Below, one piece after another: positions 41,795-55,100 of a DNA stretch of 64,000 nucleotides; within the stretch, counting starts at the first letter, position 1, and each line of letters begins with the position of its first letter. The stretch covers positions 14,162,501-14,226,500 of the forward strand of contig JALIRH010000014.1 in assembly GCA_023055505.1 (NCBI GenBank), read 5' to 3'. The DNA is from Callipepla californica brunnescens. Taxonomy: Eukaryota > Chordata > Aves > Galliformes > Odontophoridae. Position numbers and translations under genes: made by a program. Under the pieces are notes generated by a model that worked only from the letters and a program-made list of their open reading frames with translations, was not told the DNA's origin and made no database searches.

Positions 41795-41873
41795 GGAGGT
41801 GGATGGGATGGTTGGATGGCACAGTAGGACTGGATGATCTTAGTGGTCTTTTCCAAGCTTGATGGTTCTATGA
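41795..41873 (+). mobile_element. CR1 LINE 3'-end fragment (sense)
   Basis: GGTTACCTTGGGGAGGTGGA followed by GGACTGGATGATCTTAGTGG and the terminal GATGGTTCTATGA. A CR1 3' end, severely 5'-truncated as is usual. The left edge is approximate. Confidence 0.85.
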
Positions 41874-44800
41874 CAGTCTCTGCCTCGAGGAAATGTTGAA
41901 GAACAGCCTGAATAGGGAAAATGCTTCTGACAAACCCTGATTGCCATGAAGAGCCAAGGGTTAGGCCCCTCCTGGTTCTTCCCAGGGTTATTTGTCCCCA
42001 GTGCTGACAGCTGTGTGTTCTTCAGGTCTGCCATGTACCAAACAACTCCTTTCTCAGAAGTTTCCAGACCAACATTCTCTCTGGAAAAATGGCTTTTCTT
42101 AGGGAACGTGTTTTGAAGGGCAGAGTTTAATGTCCCTCCGCAGCATCCCTAGCAACCTGCTTTAGAAACCTCTGCTTGGAAATCTTTTAATCTTCCTTGA
42201 ATGCTTTTTGAATGTTTTCCTGGAATATGCTCTTTCCCACTCACAGCAACTAAATATACACTCTGTTTGGGTTGCAGACCCCAGTCTATTTTTACATTTC
42301 TTTCCAGCACATTTTAACTTTTCTCCCCTTGGTGGCACAGTTTGGGCTGTACTTCAGCTGCTGTCCAACCTCAGCATCACTCAGGAGGAGCTCGTTATTC
42401 TGGAGGACTTCTGCCTGGATGAGGGCTGTGACAGCTCAGCTCCTGTCTGGCTGAAGGCAGGCTTACAGCTGGAGGAAAATGGGCAGAAGGAATGGGTGCA
42501 GATGTCTGTGTATAAAGGAGAAATTAAGCATTTTTGGAGCCTTAGTCTTGTCCATAAATGGTTAACTGAGTTTTGGGATGGAAAATACTGTAATGGAGCA
42601 GTGATTTTTCTCATTCCATCGAGTTGGAATGGACAACAGTTTCCTTCTGTAAGGCAGCAAACAAGTGGCTGCTTGCTTCCTCATCCTCCCATGTGCTGAT
42701 ATTTAGCAGGGCTTTATTTATTTGGTTAGGTGCAAGGGATATGTGCTCACTGTTTGCATAAGTAGGATGGGAATGGGGAAAAACAGATTTTTATCACTGT
42801 TACTGTTGTCTTTGTTTGCTGTTCATGTCTCTGGAGTGTTTTTCTGGATCTGGTGAAGATGTAAGGGAGGGAAAAAGAGGAGGCTGAGGGAATGCTCTGT
42901 GCCATGTGGGCAGCAGGGGACCTATTCTGCTTGTGAGCAATGACTTGATTAAGCTTACACATCTCCACTTGACCTCCATGTGGAAATGTGCCCTTTAAAT
43001 AATGGTTCCAAGTCTCTAGGGTGAAATCCAAGCTTCTGTGATGCAAAGCACTACAAACAAGAGCACAGTCTCCTGGGCCAACATCCTGCTGAGCCCAGAG
43101 CAGCACTAGGATGTTCCAGCAGGGCAGCTGGCCTGGCCCTGCCTGTTTAGTGCTCTTCCCTCCATGGGCTGTGCCCTCTGGCAGTGGTGGAGGTTAAACC
43201 CACCTCTCCTGACAATTTGGAAATAAGATGAATGAGATGAATCCTGGCTCTGTAAGGACAGAAACAAGACCCTTAATGCAGCAGGATGGTGGCATGGAAA
43301 TGCTGCCCAATGTCTCCAGCATGAGGGAAAGGGTTAAAGACAGAGTCGGTGCTTGTTCCTCCATGGCATTATCTGTGTGATTGCTTTTCATATCTTGTTT
43401 ACTGTGGTTAGCAGAGCAGCTATAATATGGAGTGCTGGATGCAATAAATCTTGTTGCAAACAGCACGCTTTTCATCACAGCTCGGGGAACTGCAAGGTAA
43501 GCATGTGAGGGAAATCTATAGATTTAATTATATAGAAAGTGTAACCCATGTAGATCTTACTGGAAATTGTAATCACAATTACATTATGTTTATTTGTATT
43601 ATGTATATTGTCCTATTTTTGGTTGTTTTGAGGACACTGATAACAGCAGTGCGGTGTCTGCTGTGGCTTTGTACTACCACGGAGTGGCCGGGGATGTTGG
43701 TAATTAAGGGATGAGTTTTAAGGAGGGGTGGGATGGGCAGTTTCAGGGCTTTTTTCTTCCCTTAAGCTTTGTGCCAACCACTTGCTCTCACAGCCCCAGG
43801 TGGTGGCTTGCTGCACTCCTCTGTTGTTGGAGGGCGAGCATCACCACACTGCAGAGCTTTCCTTTGCCAGCACAGAACCCACAAAGGCAGCAGAGGAGCA
43901 AGGTAGGTTCATGGAGGCTTGTGCTGATGTTGGATTTGTCAGGCTAACACCACGCCATGACCTGTGTAGGAGGACTCAGCCTGGCCTTCCCAGCTCGGGA
44001 GAAGGACTGGTGGTAGTTGAGTCTCCTGGATCTGCAGACAGCTGAATTTTGCAGTGCTTTATTCCTCCACCCTTCATTGCAGGCAGGGATTTTCTACTTC
44101 TCACAGATGCTGGGAAGATAGAGGTAATTGGTGACTGTAAGTTGCTCTGCTTGAGTGACAAGAGCTGTGCAAATACTAGCTCAATACTAAAAAACACATT
44201 TTCTTCTATTTCCTAGTATAGAGATTGAAACATAACCTGAAATCTAAGCTTCCACAAGAAAAATAAATCCACATATTCAATTAACACAAACCCTCATTTC
44301 CATCCGCCAGCAGCAGATGCTGGGGCTCCACTCCTGCCTCGGTGGCAGTAGCCTTGCTCTCAACACCAAACGTGCTGAGCACCAGGCATAGCAGTAACTC
44401 AGATCTTGCATAACTAAATGCTGAACAGGGCAGATTAAAAATAAAAGAAATTCCTAATGACTGTGCCAGTGATTAAACTGAATAATCATCTCAAGCTCTG
44501 CTGGCTGGTAGCAGTGCCAAGTCCTCTTCTCGCAGGGCACTGTCCCCAGCACTCGAGGGCAGTGGTGACATCCTGCCCGGGTCACAGCATGCGTGGGGAA
44601 TTTTGGCAACCCAGCTGTCTGCTTCCCTCGCTCTGCTTTAAATTCAGGCCATTAATATGCATGGGAGTAGCAGCGTGATCCCAGAAGTGAGCTCTGCTCC
44701 TGCACATGGCACACCAAGATGTGCCATTTCTTTCGTGTTGACTGGAGAAATCCTGAGCCTTGTTTTTATTGAGGGATTCTTTAAAGCTGTTTTTGTGCTG

Positions 44801-44920
44801 ATAGCAAATGTGTGATAAGAGCTGGTGCCAGCAGCTGTGCGCACACAACTTGTTGTGTACTTCTTAATTCAGAGTGTGCCTGTGATCTCATGGAGGAGCC
44901 CTTCGTTCTGAGACTGCTCC

Positions 44921-45045
44921 CAGATCCCTGGAGGTGTTCAGGAAAAGGGCAGACGTGGTACTGAGGGATGTGGGCACGGTGTGGATGGGTTGGTGGTTGG
45001 AGTGGATGAACTCAGGGGTCTTTTTCAACCTTAAAGATTCCATAG
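44921..45045 (+). mobile_element. CR1 LINE 3'-end fragment (sense)
   Basis: CCCTGGAGGTGTTCAGGAAA, then TACTGAGGGATGTGGGCACG, and the end TTTTTCAACCTTAAAGATTC before CCATAGTG. A diverged sense CR1 terminus. Confidence 0.87.
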
Positions 45046-48000
45046 TGCCATCCTGTTCCCACCTCGTATCTCTGGCCCTCATGCTCTGCAGAGAAAAGCA
45101 GAGAATCTGCGGTGACCTCTGCCTGTCTTAGGTTTAAGCTGTGAGGAAACGCATCTCCTCTGTGGCTTCCATACAGATCTTGGTAGTTCCTCCTGCACAG
45201 GATTGATAGCACAGCCAAGTCAGGCTTCAAGCTACATCTGATGCTTGCACAGCACCAAAACCTTAACGAGAATTAGGAGAAAACCACAGTCCTGATTTAT
45301 CCAGGCCACATTTGGGGTGATGCTGATCTCCCCTCATGCTATTTCTTTCCAGGGGCTGAGGTTCCCCTCCTGGTTCAGGGTCCAGCACTCGCCCTGTGTG
45401 CTCTGAGAGATGAGTTGGTGACAAATGGGAACAATTGAGGCACGTGTCTGGGTTGCAGCACGCAGAGCTGATTTGTAAATGAAGCGTTTTGCTAATGCCA
45501 AAGGAAATAGATGGATATTAATTGCTCCTCTGTGGTTTGTCATTTTTCATGTAGCTTATTGATGAAATAGTGGTAACAGCAGCAGGGAAACAGGTTGGGA
45601 ATGACCTGAAATCAGAGGAAAACCCCTGTAGCAGCTGGAGGCAGAGGCAGGCTCTGCTTTAAGCAGAAGGGTTTTGAGTGGATGTGCCAGTATCTGAATG
45701 TTTCAGGCATTCTTCTTGGCTTCACCAACCTGCTTGTATAAAAATCTCTTCAAGTCAAAACATGACTTTAACACCCCCAGAAAGAGCCATTTTGATTTTC
45801 CTTTAACTCATTCACTTTCCATTTTGGGAAGAGGGGAAAAAACAATCGAAAAGGACTAATTCAACTACAAACTGAGAGCACAAACAGGACTTTCATTCTA
45901 AAGACACGAGCTGTTTGATTCCTGGATGTTTTGATTCTTTTCTATCTGTTTCTTTCCGTATGGTGTCTTCTTGCAGATGAATTATGATGATAATCACACA
46001 ATTATTTTTCCTGCTGGTGACAAATGTCTGCAGTGGCTGTAGTTCATCTGTTGATGTTGGACCTGATGGACCCCTGAGCATGGGCAGAGCTCACATGGAG
46101 AGTGCTGTACTTGGTCCGTGCTGAGATCAACCCAACACCCCCATGGCCATGTTGGACCACCTCTCAGGAGGGGAATCTTTTATAGATAAATGTGTGTGGT
46201 CATGCAGTGTTAGAGCTTCCATCCAGATGCAGACAGCTTTGGTCTGGATAAGTGCAAGGGGAGAACGGTGCACTTGTTCTGAGTTTATAGAAAGCTTTGA
46301 CCTTAAAGGGAATAGCACAGCTTTGCTCTGCCTGTTTGCACTGTGTTGCTCAGTGATGTTGCCTAGCTCTCAGCATGCTGCTTCACTTATACGTGCATTT
46401 CTAATAACCCTCTCTCTGTGCTTCAGTCCCTTCCCCATTTTTCTCAGGGCTGCAGCCTCCGCACTGCTGGCAGCTGCTGTGAGTCCAAGCACTGACATGC
46501 AGAACAACCCCATGCTCTTGCCATCTGCAAACACAGGCAAAAGTTTTTCACAGAGAAAGGGCTTTGCCACTCTGATCCAAGTAGTACTTCATCTCCCATT
46601 CTGGAAATGCCTGAGAAGCCGGGCTGGGCAAAAATTTCCCTAAATGAACCCAATATTTAACAATCATCTGAGTGCATCTCTGTTATTTCACTGCTTCTCT
46701 CCCCCTGGTAAGCAGTGACTTGGCCAATACCTGGTGCCTGCCTCCTCCATCACTGGGATGGATGGTGCTGCTCACACCCTCTGGATCCCTTAACCGGATT
46801 TTCCACCTGCAGCTGCATGGCTACCAGTGGGAAAGCCTCCCAAAATGCAGCCTGGATAGAACCAGTGTGTTTCATGGGGCTGGTTTTGGAGAGCCCCTTC
46901 GATGTATGGGCTCCCCTGAAGTCTGATGGTTCCAGGAGGAAAAAAGTACCTCGAAGGGGGTGCACTGATGTTTGTTTGTTTTCCCTCTCGCTGTTCCCTC
47001 TGTTTTGATTTCCTCCCCTGCAGTACTGCAGGGATGTAAGGAAGCTGTGATGATTTTGAGGAAGGAGTTTGGCCACCTGCATCCTGCTCCATCTCCTGCA
47101 TGTGCAGGGCCTTAGTGCTGCTGAAGGAGCTGTTGTTGTGCACAGAGGTCTGTGGATGAGCAAAGCTAAGCACAAGAAATGGTTTATTCCAGCTTTATGA
47201 TACAATTTATTTTTGTAGATATTAAAGGAATACAGGGAAACTGGGGGGGAAAAATCAGTTTGGTTTGGGGAAGCTATTTTTTCAAGCTGTTCTTGGGCTG
47301 ACACTGTGTGTGCTGTTGGCTTTGATCGTGGCAGGGGCTTCTCATACAGGGGCAGGACTCACCCTATTACAGCCCCTCCAGGGCACCCCAAGTCACCCAG
47401 GATGCTTTCCATACTGCAGAGCAGCTGGCGTTGAGCACATGCCCTTGTATCCCTAGAAACCCTCCAGAAAAGCACTCCTGAAGGAGTGGGACCCCGTGTC
47501 CCACGGATGTCACTGTGGTGGTGATGGCACCTCCATGACTTCAAAGGCAGGAGCTGAGAGGCTTCTCGGAGCCTCCGCTTTGTTATTCATCTTCCCCAGC
47601 ACTCATAAATTATCAACAAACAATCTCAGCCATCAAGCTGGTGAGGAGGACTGGGTAATTATGTTTGTGGTTCAAAATGAGGGTTGTCAATTTTAATTAG
47701 GGAAAGCTGAGGGCGCAGGGAATTTTTAATGTTACCACCTGAACTCTCGAGTGCCGCTCAGGAAATAATTGTAAATGAAAAATTAAACAGAGCTTGGTAG
47801 GCATTGCAAGGGGGCATTCCTTTTCCTCTGGTTTTATTTGGCTTTCTTTGAGGCAAACTGGGGTCTGGTTATACAATGGCCAACAGGTTTGCTGTGGGTA
47901 TGAGGAGGGAAAGCTGGGAGTGGGCACGAGGCACTGTGCTCCTGCATCGTACAGCAGTGATGGGGGCACCAGCACTCATCCTCCCATGGAGCACTGGTGC

Positions 48001-51000
48001 CACCAAACCTTCTTGTGCTAAAACCGAGGCAGAGCTGTCCCTGAATGTCACCGGCAGCCGGAGGGGCTGTCTGTGTGACTGCTGCTTCTGAGCCAGCAAA
48101 TGTCAGCTCATCACAGGGAGTGGGGGTTAAGATTTAATCAGCAGGCCAGCGTCCTCTCCTAATTTATTTTCTTTCATTTAGAGAGGATTTGCAGGGCTGT
48201 GTGTGATCTTGTGAATATTTATAGTGAAAATTCTTTTTCTGCTGCTGCTGTGGTTAACAAGTTTGGTGCTTCCCAAGGACATGCACAGTAAGGTCAGACC
48301 TGGGGTGGCCCCATCCTGTCCGGGCAGAGCAGTGCAGGCATGGCCTTGGCTCATCTGCACACTGCTAGGAAGGGAGGGGTGCTTTTCCAAGTGTGCTTAG
48401 TACCAGCAGAGCCTCATCCCAAATATTCTCAAGACAGCAGAAAGTCATTTTAATGGGCTTAGATGATGCCCAAAGTGAGTCAGCTGGAGCAAATGAACTC
48501 CCATTTGCTAATGCAGTGTTACAATAGCCAAGCTGCAGAGAAGTGTTTGGCAATCGTAGTTGTTAAGTCAAAAAATGCAATTATTTTTAATACTATGCAC
48601 ATCCATTATGGTAAGAATATGCTGAATCTCTGGTTCAAAATACTTTGAGTGGCTTGTCTGATGCTGGAAGGGGAAAAGAGATCACTTACAGCAGTCTGTG
48701 ACCGGATGGGATCACAGCTCTCTGCAGGGTCTGGTGATGACTGAAATAACCTGGGATCAGCAGCTGAGCGAAGGTCTTGGTTGCCTGTCAGCATTGCAGC
48801 ACGTGGAGTAGTTCCCAATGGGTGACTCAAAGAGCTGATTCCCACCACGTAAAACCAAAGTGTCACCTGCAGAACCTCACATTGTGTGGCTCCAGGTGAA
48901 TGCCTCTTAGCTCAATACAACCGAGCCAGCTCCTTGCACTGGTGATCTGTGCTGCAGGTTGTTTGGTGCTGCACTGATTCTGATCCAGAAACGTGCTTGG
49001 TTCAGTGCCTGGCATCACCTGCAGGGCAGAAAAGTACCATCACTCTGCAGAGAGTGTGAGGCTGGGGTAGGGGGGAAGGAGAGGAATTAAAATGTTCCCT
49101 CAGAGGCTGCAGACACGTGTTCATCAGCTGCTGCATCTCCAGCAGGCTGGAGTGCATTTAAAGCAACAGCTTAATTAAATGGTGCTGCAGTTCTCACCTT
49201 GCCTAGGAAAATTGTTGGCTGATTGCCTCCAGCCCTGTGTTCTGAAAGGGAAGAACAAGCTTGTGCATAGTCAAAAATCTGGGTTGCTAGCCAAAAGCAT
49301 CCCAAAACACAAAGCATCTGTCTCGACCGCGGGGGAATCGCTCTGCTTCTGCTGATGGTCACTACTCCAAGTGCCTCTGATCTCTGCCACTCCTTGGCAT
49401 CATCTTTGGAAGGAGAACACAAGGCAGGGGCTGGTTTGCGAAGAGAGACAGCTGCTACCCATCCCTTTCTGTCCCACTGATCACACTGGTGCACTACCCC
49501 AGAGCAGCTGCTGTGTGTGAGGATGCTGTGCTGCTTCCAAGGGATATCCAGCTAGGGGACTAGTGAACAGCACTGGGCAGCCATCCTTGGAGGACTTTTG
49601 GTCCTTGCTACAGAGCTGTTCCCAAAGATGAGCACAGAGAACCACAAGCTCCTGTCTGTTTGCATTTGTGGGACCTGACCTACTTTTTGTAATTGCAGCA
49701 CAACAGCTTCCCTTGTTTTCTAACTTGCAGGAGCCTTGTGCTGCAATAAACTGCACCTTAGCAAATCTGCCCTGAGGAAGGAAGGCAGTTACTGGGAGGC
49801 CCAATAGCACTGCTCCTGTGGTGATCTTCCACTCCTCCATGGATCCCACAACCACGGGTGTCCATGTGCCAATAGCTGTCCCCAAGGGAGCATCTATATT
49901 CTGGGATGCAGGGATGAAGCCGCTTCTATGCCATGATTTGTAAGGAGGCACAGCAGGGAGCATCCCCACGGAGAACTTTTGCTTTCCTGCAGCTCATGCA
50001 GTGGCTGAGGAGCAGCCACTGAGAGCCAGGGAGAGGCACCGAGGATGTGCTGTGGGCTTTGGGAGGACCAAGTTCCAACAGCAGGGAAACAGTAATGGAT
50101 GCTCTTTCCCCTTGTTCATATTTCCTCAAAAGATGCTGCAGCTATCCAGGATGTTCCTCCAAAACAGCAAGTCATAAGTGACGGCTTTCTTAGAGCAATA
50201 TAGACCGGGAGCTCAGCTAAATGCATCAAATTAACTGTCAAAATAATCTTCCAGGATGCGATGAGCACAACGATTAAGCAGCACGTTATTCTTTCTTTGT
50301 GCTTTTTTTTTTTTTTTTATCTTAGCAAAAGGGATTTACTGCAGATTCCAAAATCCATATTTGAAATGAATTGCAAATAGTTTCTTGTAGTCTTGGCCCA
50401 TATGAAAAGGATTATTACCCAAAACAACACTTCTGTCAGGGGGAATGTAGGTTAAAGAGAAATGGGAATGTAAATAAATGTGCAGGCTTTGCAGTGCATT
50501 CTGCAGGGGGCATGTTTATTTTCTCTTTGGATTCCCCAAGCCCGGCTTCCTATGCAATTAAAGGGTCCAGCTCTTCCTTGCAAAACATACACTCATTTCT
50601 TTTTTGTGTTGTCAGTAAATATTTGGGCTGAAACTGTTTAAACATAAGCTTTCAATAATCTTTGTTTTGCTTTTCCTGGTTCTCCGGCTGAGACCTGGTT
50701 TGAATTTCCATTGACTAAAAATACGTTATTTTGTTTGAAGAGCTTAGATGATCTTGTTCATTTTGCTGTTTATCTATTACCAGGAGAGTCTAATCCTTCT
50801 CTGATTGATGTTCAGCGTCACGTAGTTAAGCAGCGATACAGGCTGTGGAGCAGGGACTTATTATTCTTAGCTGGGCTCTTCAGGTACCCGAGCCCACTGC
50901 TGACATTATGCATCCACCACATATTAAATTGTATTGCCCTAATCAAGTGTACTGCCATAGGTCAGCAGCAAAAACGTTAAGAAATAGATGCATGAAGGTG

Positions 51001-51616
51001 ATAAAAGACAGAAATGGCAGAGGATATTAGGAGGCATAGGGCAGAGGGAGATTGGTAGCAGTCGATCCTGATTTTCAAGATAACACCATGACTCTCCGGC
51101 GCCATGCCCTGCATTATTCATGTGTGGATGCTGGCGGGAAGGGCTGTGTGCACCCAGCACTTGGGCTCAGCCTTTACTCCGATATTCACCCACGTATTCA
51201 TTTGGAGCTCTGAATTGCCACTTCTAGGATGTTCTATACTAAACAGCTGGTGATTTCTTTGTTTAAAGACCTGTAGTGTAAAGAAATGGACAAGGAGAGA
51301 ATGCCAAAGCTTTCAGAGGATGTCTCCATCTACTGGGTTTCTGGATGCTCCTGTCAAAGTTAGAAAGCAATGTTAATTACAGGCATCTAGAAAGAGCCAT
51401 AATTATCTGTCATTCATGGTGACAGGATGACATCGCCCATTTGGGAGGTTCAGCGTTACCATTCGCAATCTCAAGAGCTTGGGCTACAACGATAACTATT
51501 TCTGACAACCTCGAGAGATGAGTTTGACATTTTTGATGTATGTGTGTGCAGGAGGGGTGGTATGGCACGCAGGTATGTGGTAGAGCCTTGCACGGATGAA
51601 GAGCAAACAGGTATTG

Positions 51617-51680
51617 CATCATAGAGCCGTGGCACTGAGTTGGAAGGAGACTTAAAAGGTCATTTAGTTCAACTCCCCCA
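51617..51680 (-). mobile_element. CR1 LINE 3'-end fragment (antisense)
   Basis: CATCATAGAG at the edge, then GTTGGAAGGAGACTTAAAAG and CATTTAGTTCAACTCCCCC, an antisense CR1 terminus. The ATCATAGA edge is the reverse of the terminal CR1 repeat. Confidence 0.87.
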
Positions 51681-52110
51681 CTTTTCATGCTGAACAACTT
51701 TGGTGTTGGAAAGGGAAGGAAATAATCATGGAAAAAAAAAGGAAGCACCAAAGGTGGGGAGCCCCATGTGCCCCCTATACCACTTGTATTTCTGATTAGC
51801 CGCCATGTCCTGGGTCACACTAAGCTTGATGCTGTACGTCTATTGATATTGATCTCTCTCCAGTAGCCAGTGTGGAGTGTTATAAAACTGCAGCAGCTCC
51901 ATTGTGCATCTCCTTCTTGTCCCATCCCCGTCTCCCCTGGGAGAAGCAAACAAACCTGCTATCCCGTGGAGCAATGCTGTGGGCTGCTGCTGGCTCAGGA
52001 ACTGGCCAGAAGTGTGGGAGCTTCATCCTTTGCTCCTTGAAACCTCTCAGTGGCTTTTCTTGCTTGCAGGAGAAACCCCAACTAGAAATTCTGGTCTGAT
52101 TTTTGAATGT

Positions 52111-52174
52111 GTGGAGCAGGAGTTGGACTCAATGATCCTTATCGTCATTTCCAACTCGGGATACTCTATGATCC
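52111..52174 (+). mobile_element. CR1 LINE 3'-end fragment (sense)
   Basis: GGAGTTGGACTCAATGATCC followed by TTTCCAACTCGGGATACTCT and ATGATCC, the sense 3' terminus of a CR1 subfamily different from the 40.1-kb copy. It is about 430 nt from the antisense fragment at 51.6 kb. Confidence 0.85.
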
Positions 52175-55100
52175 TTGCTTGGAAAACAGACAGAAAACTA
52201 TCAGCCATTGGGAGTTGCTCTGATATTCCCCATGTCTATGATTGCAGCTAAGAGTTCTTCAGCTGAGTTAATTGGACTGCAGGGGGCATTAATGCTGGAC
52301 CCAAATAACACGTGCAGCATGAGGAGCTCAGGAGTGAAGAGCAGTCATGCACAAACTGACATCTCTGCAAAGCTGAACACTGCAATGTTGGATCTCTTTT
52401 AGCCAGGTGCTTGTTATTTCCCTTGTCAGATATCAATCCCTCAGAGAGCTGGGATCTCTCATCTCTTTCTTGGCTCTGTCTTCCCTGTGTATCTGCTTAA
52501 TGGAGATGCAGATGCTCCTGCTTGGCTTGGGGCTGTGGGGGATCAGGAGACACAGAGTGTGCTGCTGCTTGCCCCACAGAACATTCCTGTGTGCTCTATT
52601 CCCCCACCTGCCCTATTCCCCGTGCTCCCCTGTGGCTGATCCCTGCATTACAGTGCAGGTAGGTGCTCAGCTTGGGGCTGGCTGCACAGCTCAAGAGATA
52701 AAGAACACAGAATCCTTCAACACTTGTGATTAATAATGTGTCACGAGAGGTGAGAGCCATTTGTCTGTGGGATTCATTAGCAGCATCTGATATTAATAAT
52801 AACAGAAACGAATAAAGAAGAGAACTAAAAAAAAAAAATCCCCATCCAACCCCAAATCCAAGATAAATAATGTAAGGAGTGTCTCCTGGGATCATTTCAC
52901 TATGGATTAGATCAATAGCAGCATCCGAACAAGGCCAGGAGAGTGGCTGTGAGCCCAGAGCTCTGCAGTGCTGGCAGAATTCACAGCCCTTCTCATGGTT
53001 TATTACACAGACGTTTTCCCTGCGCATCACAAAGTTCCCTGGCTGACTAATATGCAGCTATTGTCGAAATAAATATTGTGTTAATTTTTTCTTTCTAGTG
53101 GAGGGATCAAGTAGTAACTCCTCGCTGCCGCCAGGAACGAATATGCAAAAAGCTGATTCTGTAACAGGTCAGGCTTACATTAGAAACTGAATGCAGGCAG
53201 AAAAGGAAATCCGCACTTGTTCTGCCCTTTGGGTGGATGTGAGACATAGCAAAGTTTGGTGTATGAAAGTATTTTTGTATGTAAGGAATCATAACTGTGG
53301 TCCGGGCTCATGGAAGAAGCTGATAAGAATCTATGTTGGACCTTGACATGGGATTTCTAACTAATGTGGTGGATTTCTTGGTTTGCCATGGTTTTTTTTG
53401 TCCTCAACTCAACCAGTCCTGTAGCGTGTGTTGTGCAATTCATGATTTATACCTCAGCATCCAGCAGCCCTCATCAGATCAGCTCCCCCTATACAAATAC
53501 ACAGCGGGAAAGTCCCCTCTTTAAAGAGCATCAGCCATTGGTGCTAAGGAGAAGGCAAAGATGCCTGCTGCTCTCCCACACCGTGTTCTGCTCACAGTAA
53601 CAGGCAGCACGTTTCCCTCCATGGCCCAGGAGTGGATGGGATTTTACCTTCTGTGTTTTTTTTGGCTGAAGGGTGCAGCTTTGGGGCTGAAGGTGAAGGA
53701 TTCACCCATTCTGGGAACAGGTGAAGATTTGCAACGTCCTCCCTTTCCTGTAAGTCTTAACACATTCTGCTTTTACAAAGCAGAATGAATATTTCATCTA
53801 TGGGAGCTGTCAGCTGGGTGCCTGTATGTCGAGCAACCAGAGTGACCTTGTTGTTCCCTGCAGGAATGCTGCAGGAGGTGAGGCCAGCACACAGCCTAAA
53901 AAGGACCTGAGCTGCAACTCAGACTTCTTTCTCTGTCTTACAGCTTCCCAGTTTTTCTTCAGGAAGAAGTGTAGAAATGGTTTGCCACATTTTATTATCG
54001 CACAAAGGGAGCAAAACATTGTATATGATGGTTAAAATGATTTATAATCTAGAGCTCTTCAAAGGGTAAACAACACAGAGAATGAGGGAACCACTGGAAC
54101 ACCTTATGACAGCATATGAGATCCCAGTAACAGTGTTGGGAATGTGGTGATTGAGGGATGGGCATGAAAACCATCCAGCTGGGGTGCTCTAGTCTGCTTT
54201 GGGAACCTTCAGCTCTTGGCCCTTCCTGCTGGTAGCTGCGTGAGAAGCTGCTCACGGAGGACCAGATGCTGTATCTGTGCATACTGTTCCAGGGTAAACA
54301 AAAGAAGAAAACCCTTTTCATTCTTTTGAGCAGCTGCCGAATTGAATTCAAATTGAATTTGGCCAAAGCGAATTTTCCAATTCATCATTTTCAAAGACAA
54401 ACTGGCTAAGTTACTCAACATATTTCTGATGATAATGTGTAATTTGAATATGTATTTCTATGGCTATTGAAACATTATGGGCTACCTCTAAAAGTGAAAT
54501 CAAAAGAGTCCCAAGCGCAGTGAGACAGAAGCAGCCTGTTGTGCTAGCCAGGCACATTTCTCCTGACTGCACCACATTTGAGAGAGGGCAGAAAAGCAAC
54601 GTCGTGAAATAAGACCTGGAAGATCTGGAGTGGTTTCTGTTTTAAAGTGTGGCTGCTATGTCACCCTCATCTCCATCTCAGCTATTCCTGCAATGGTGCT
54701 CATTCAAACATGAGCAGATAGATATGGCCAGAAATGCAGACTTGGCACCATATAGGGTGCAAAGAATATTGCGTACCTTCTAGGAAGATAAGGTTGTGTC
54801 AAGTGAGAAGCAGAAAGCTGACACCTTGTGCAGTAGCCCTGCACTGCTTCATGTGGTTGTGTGCATTTGCCTCGAGCACCAAAGGCTGCTGCAATCTCTG
54901 CTGCTGGCATTTTGAGGACACTTTCCAACACCGCTGAAAGGTGTGTGAGCCTGAACCACGTCAGCCCCGTGTGTAAGTGGGGAACAACTCTGAGGTTTGT
55001 GGTTATCCCCAGCTCCCGGGGGACAATGCCCCTCGTGCCACAAGTGCTGCACAATTGGAGGAGGATAGTGGTGGGTTTTAGGTGGTTTGCAGAAACACAA

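Larger units (their letters stand above)
37869..51616. other. Non-coding stretch between and around CR1 fragments
   Basis: Apart from the CR1 relics listed separately, this is unique-looking DNA with no supported gene on either strand. The longest open frames (minus strand 46750-47304 and 49481-49969, plus strand 42208-42699) have no recognisable domain, signal peptide or splice context. Confidence 0.6.

Noticed and set aside
42208..42699. 163-codon plus-strand open frame.
   Set aside because: No family resemblance and no start or splice context. I could not tell it from chance.
46750..47304. 184-codon minus-strand open frame with overlapping frames.
   Set aside because: Low-complexity-free but matches no family I know, and it overlaps several other frames on both strands. 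Treated as chance.
49481..49969. 162-codon minus-strand open frame, cysteine-containing, considered as a decayed viral or host gene.
   Set aside because: No recognisable domain, signal peptide or membrane segment, no flanking LTRs and no splice context. The length is compatible with chance in this composition.
51664..51680. TAGTTCAACTCCCCC resembling a tRNA T-loop (GTTCRANYCC).
   Set aside because: It is part of an antisense CR1 end. No acceptor stem, anticodon arm or D-loop is present.
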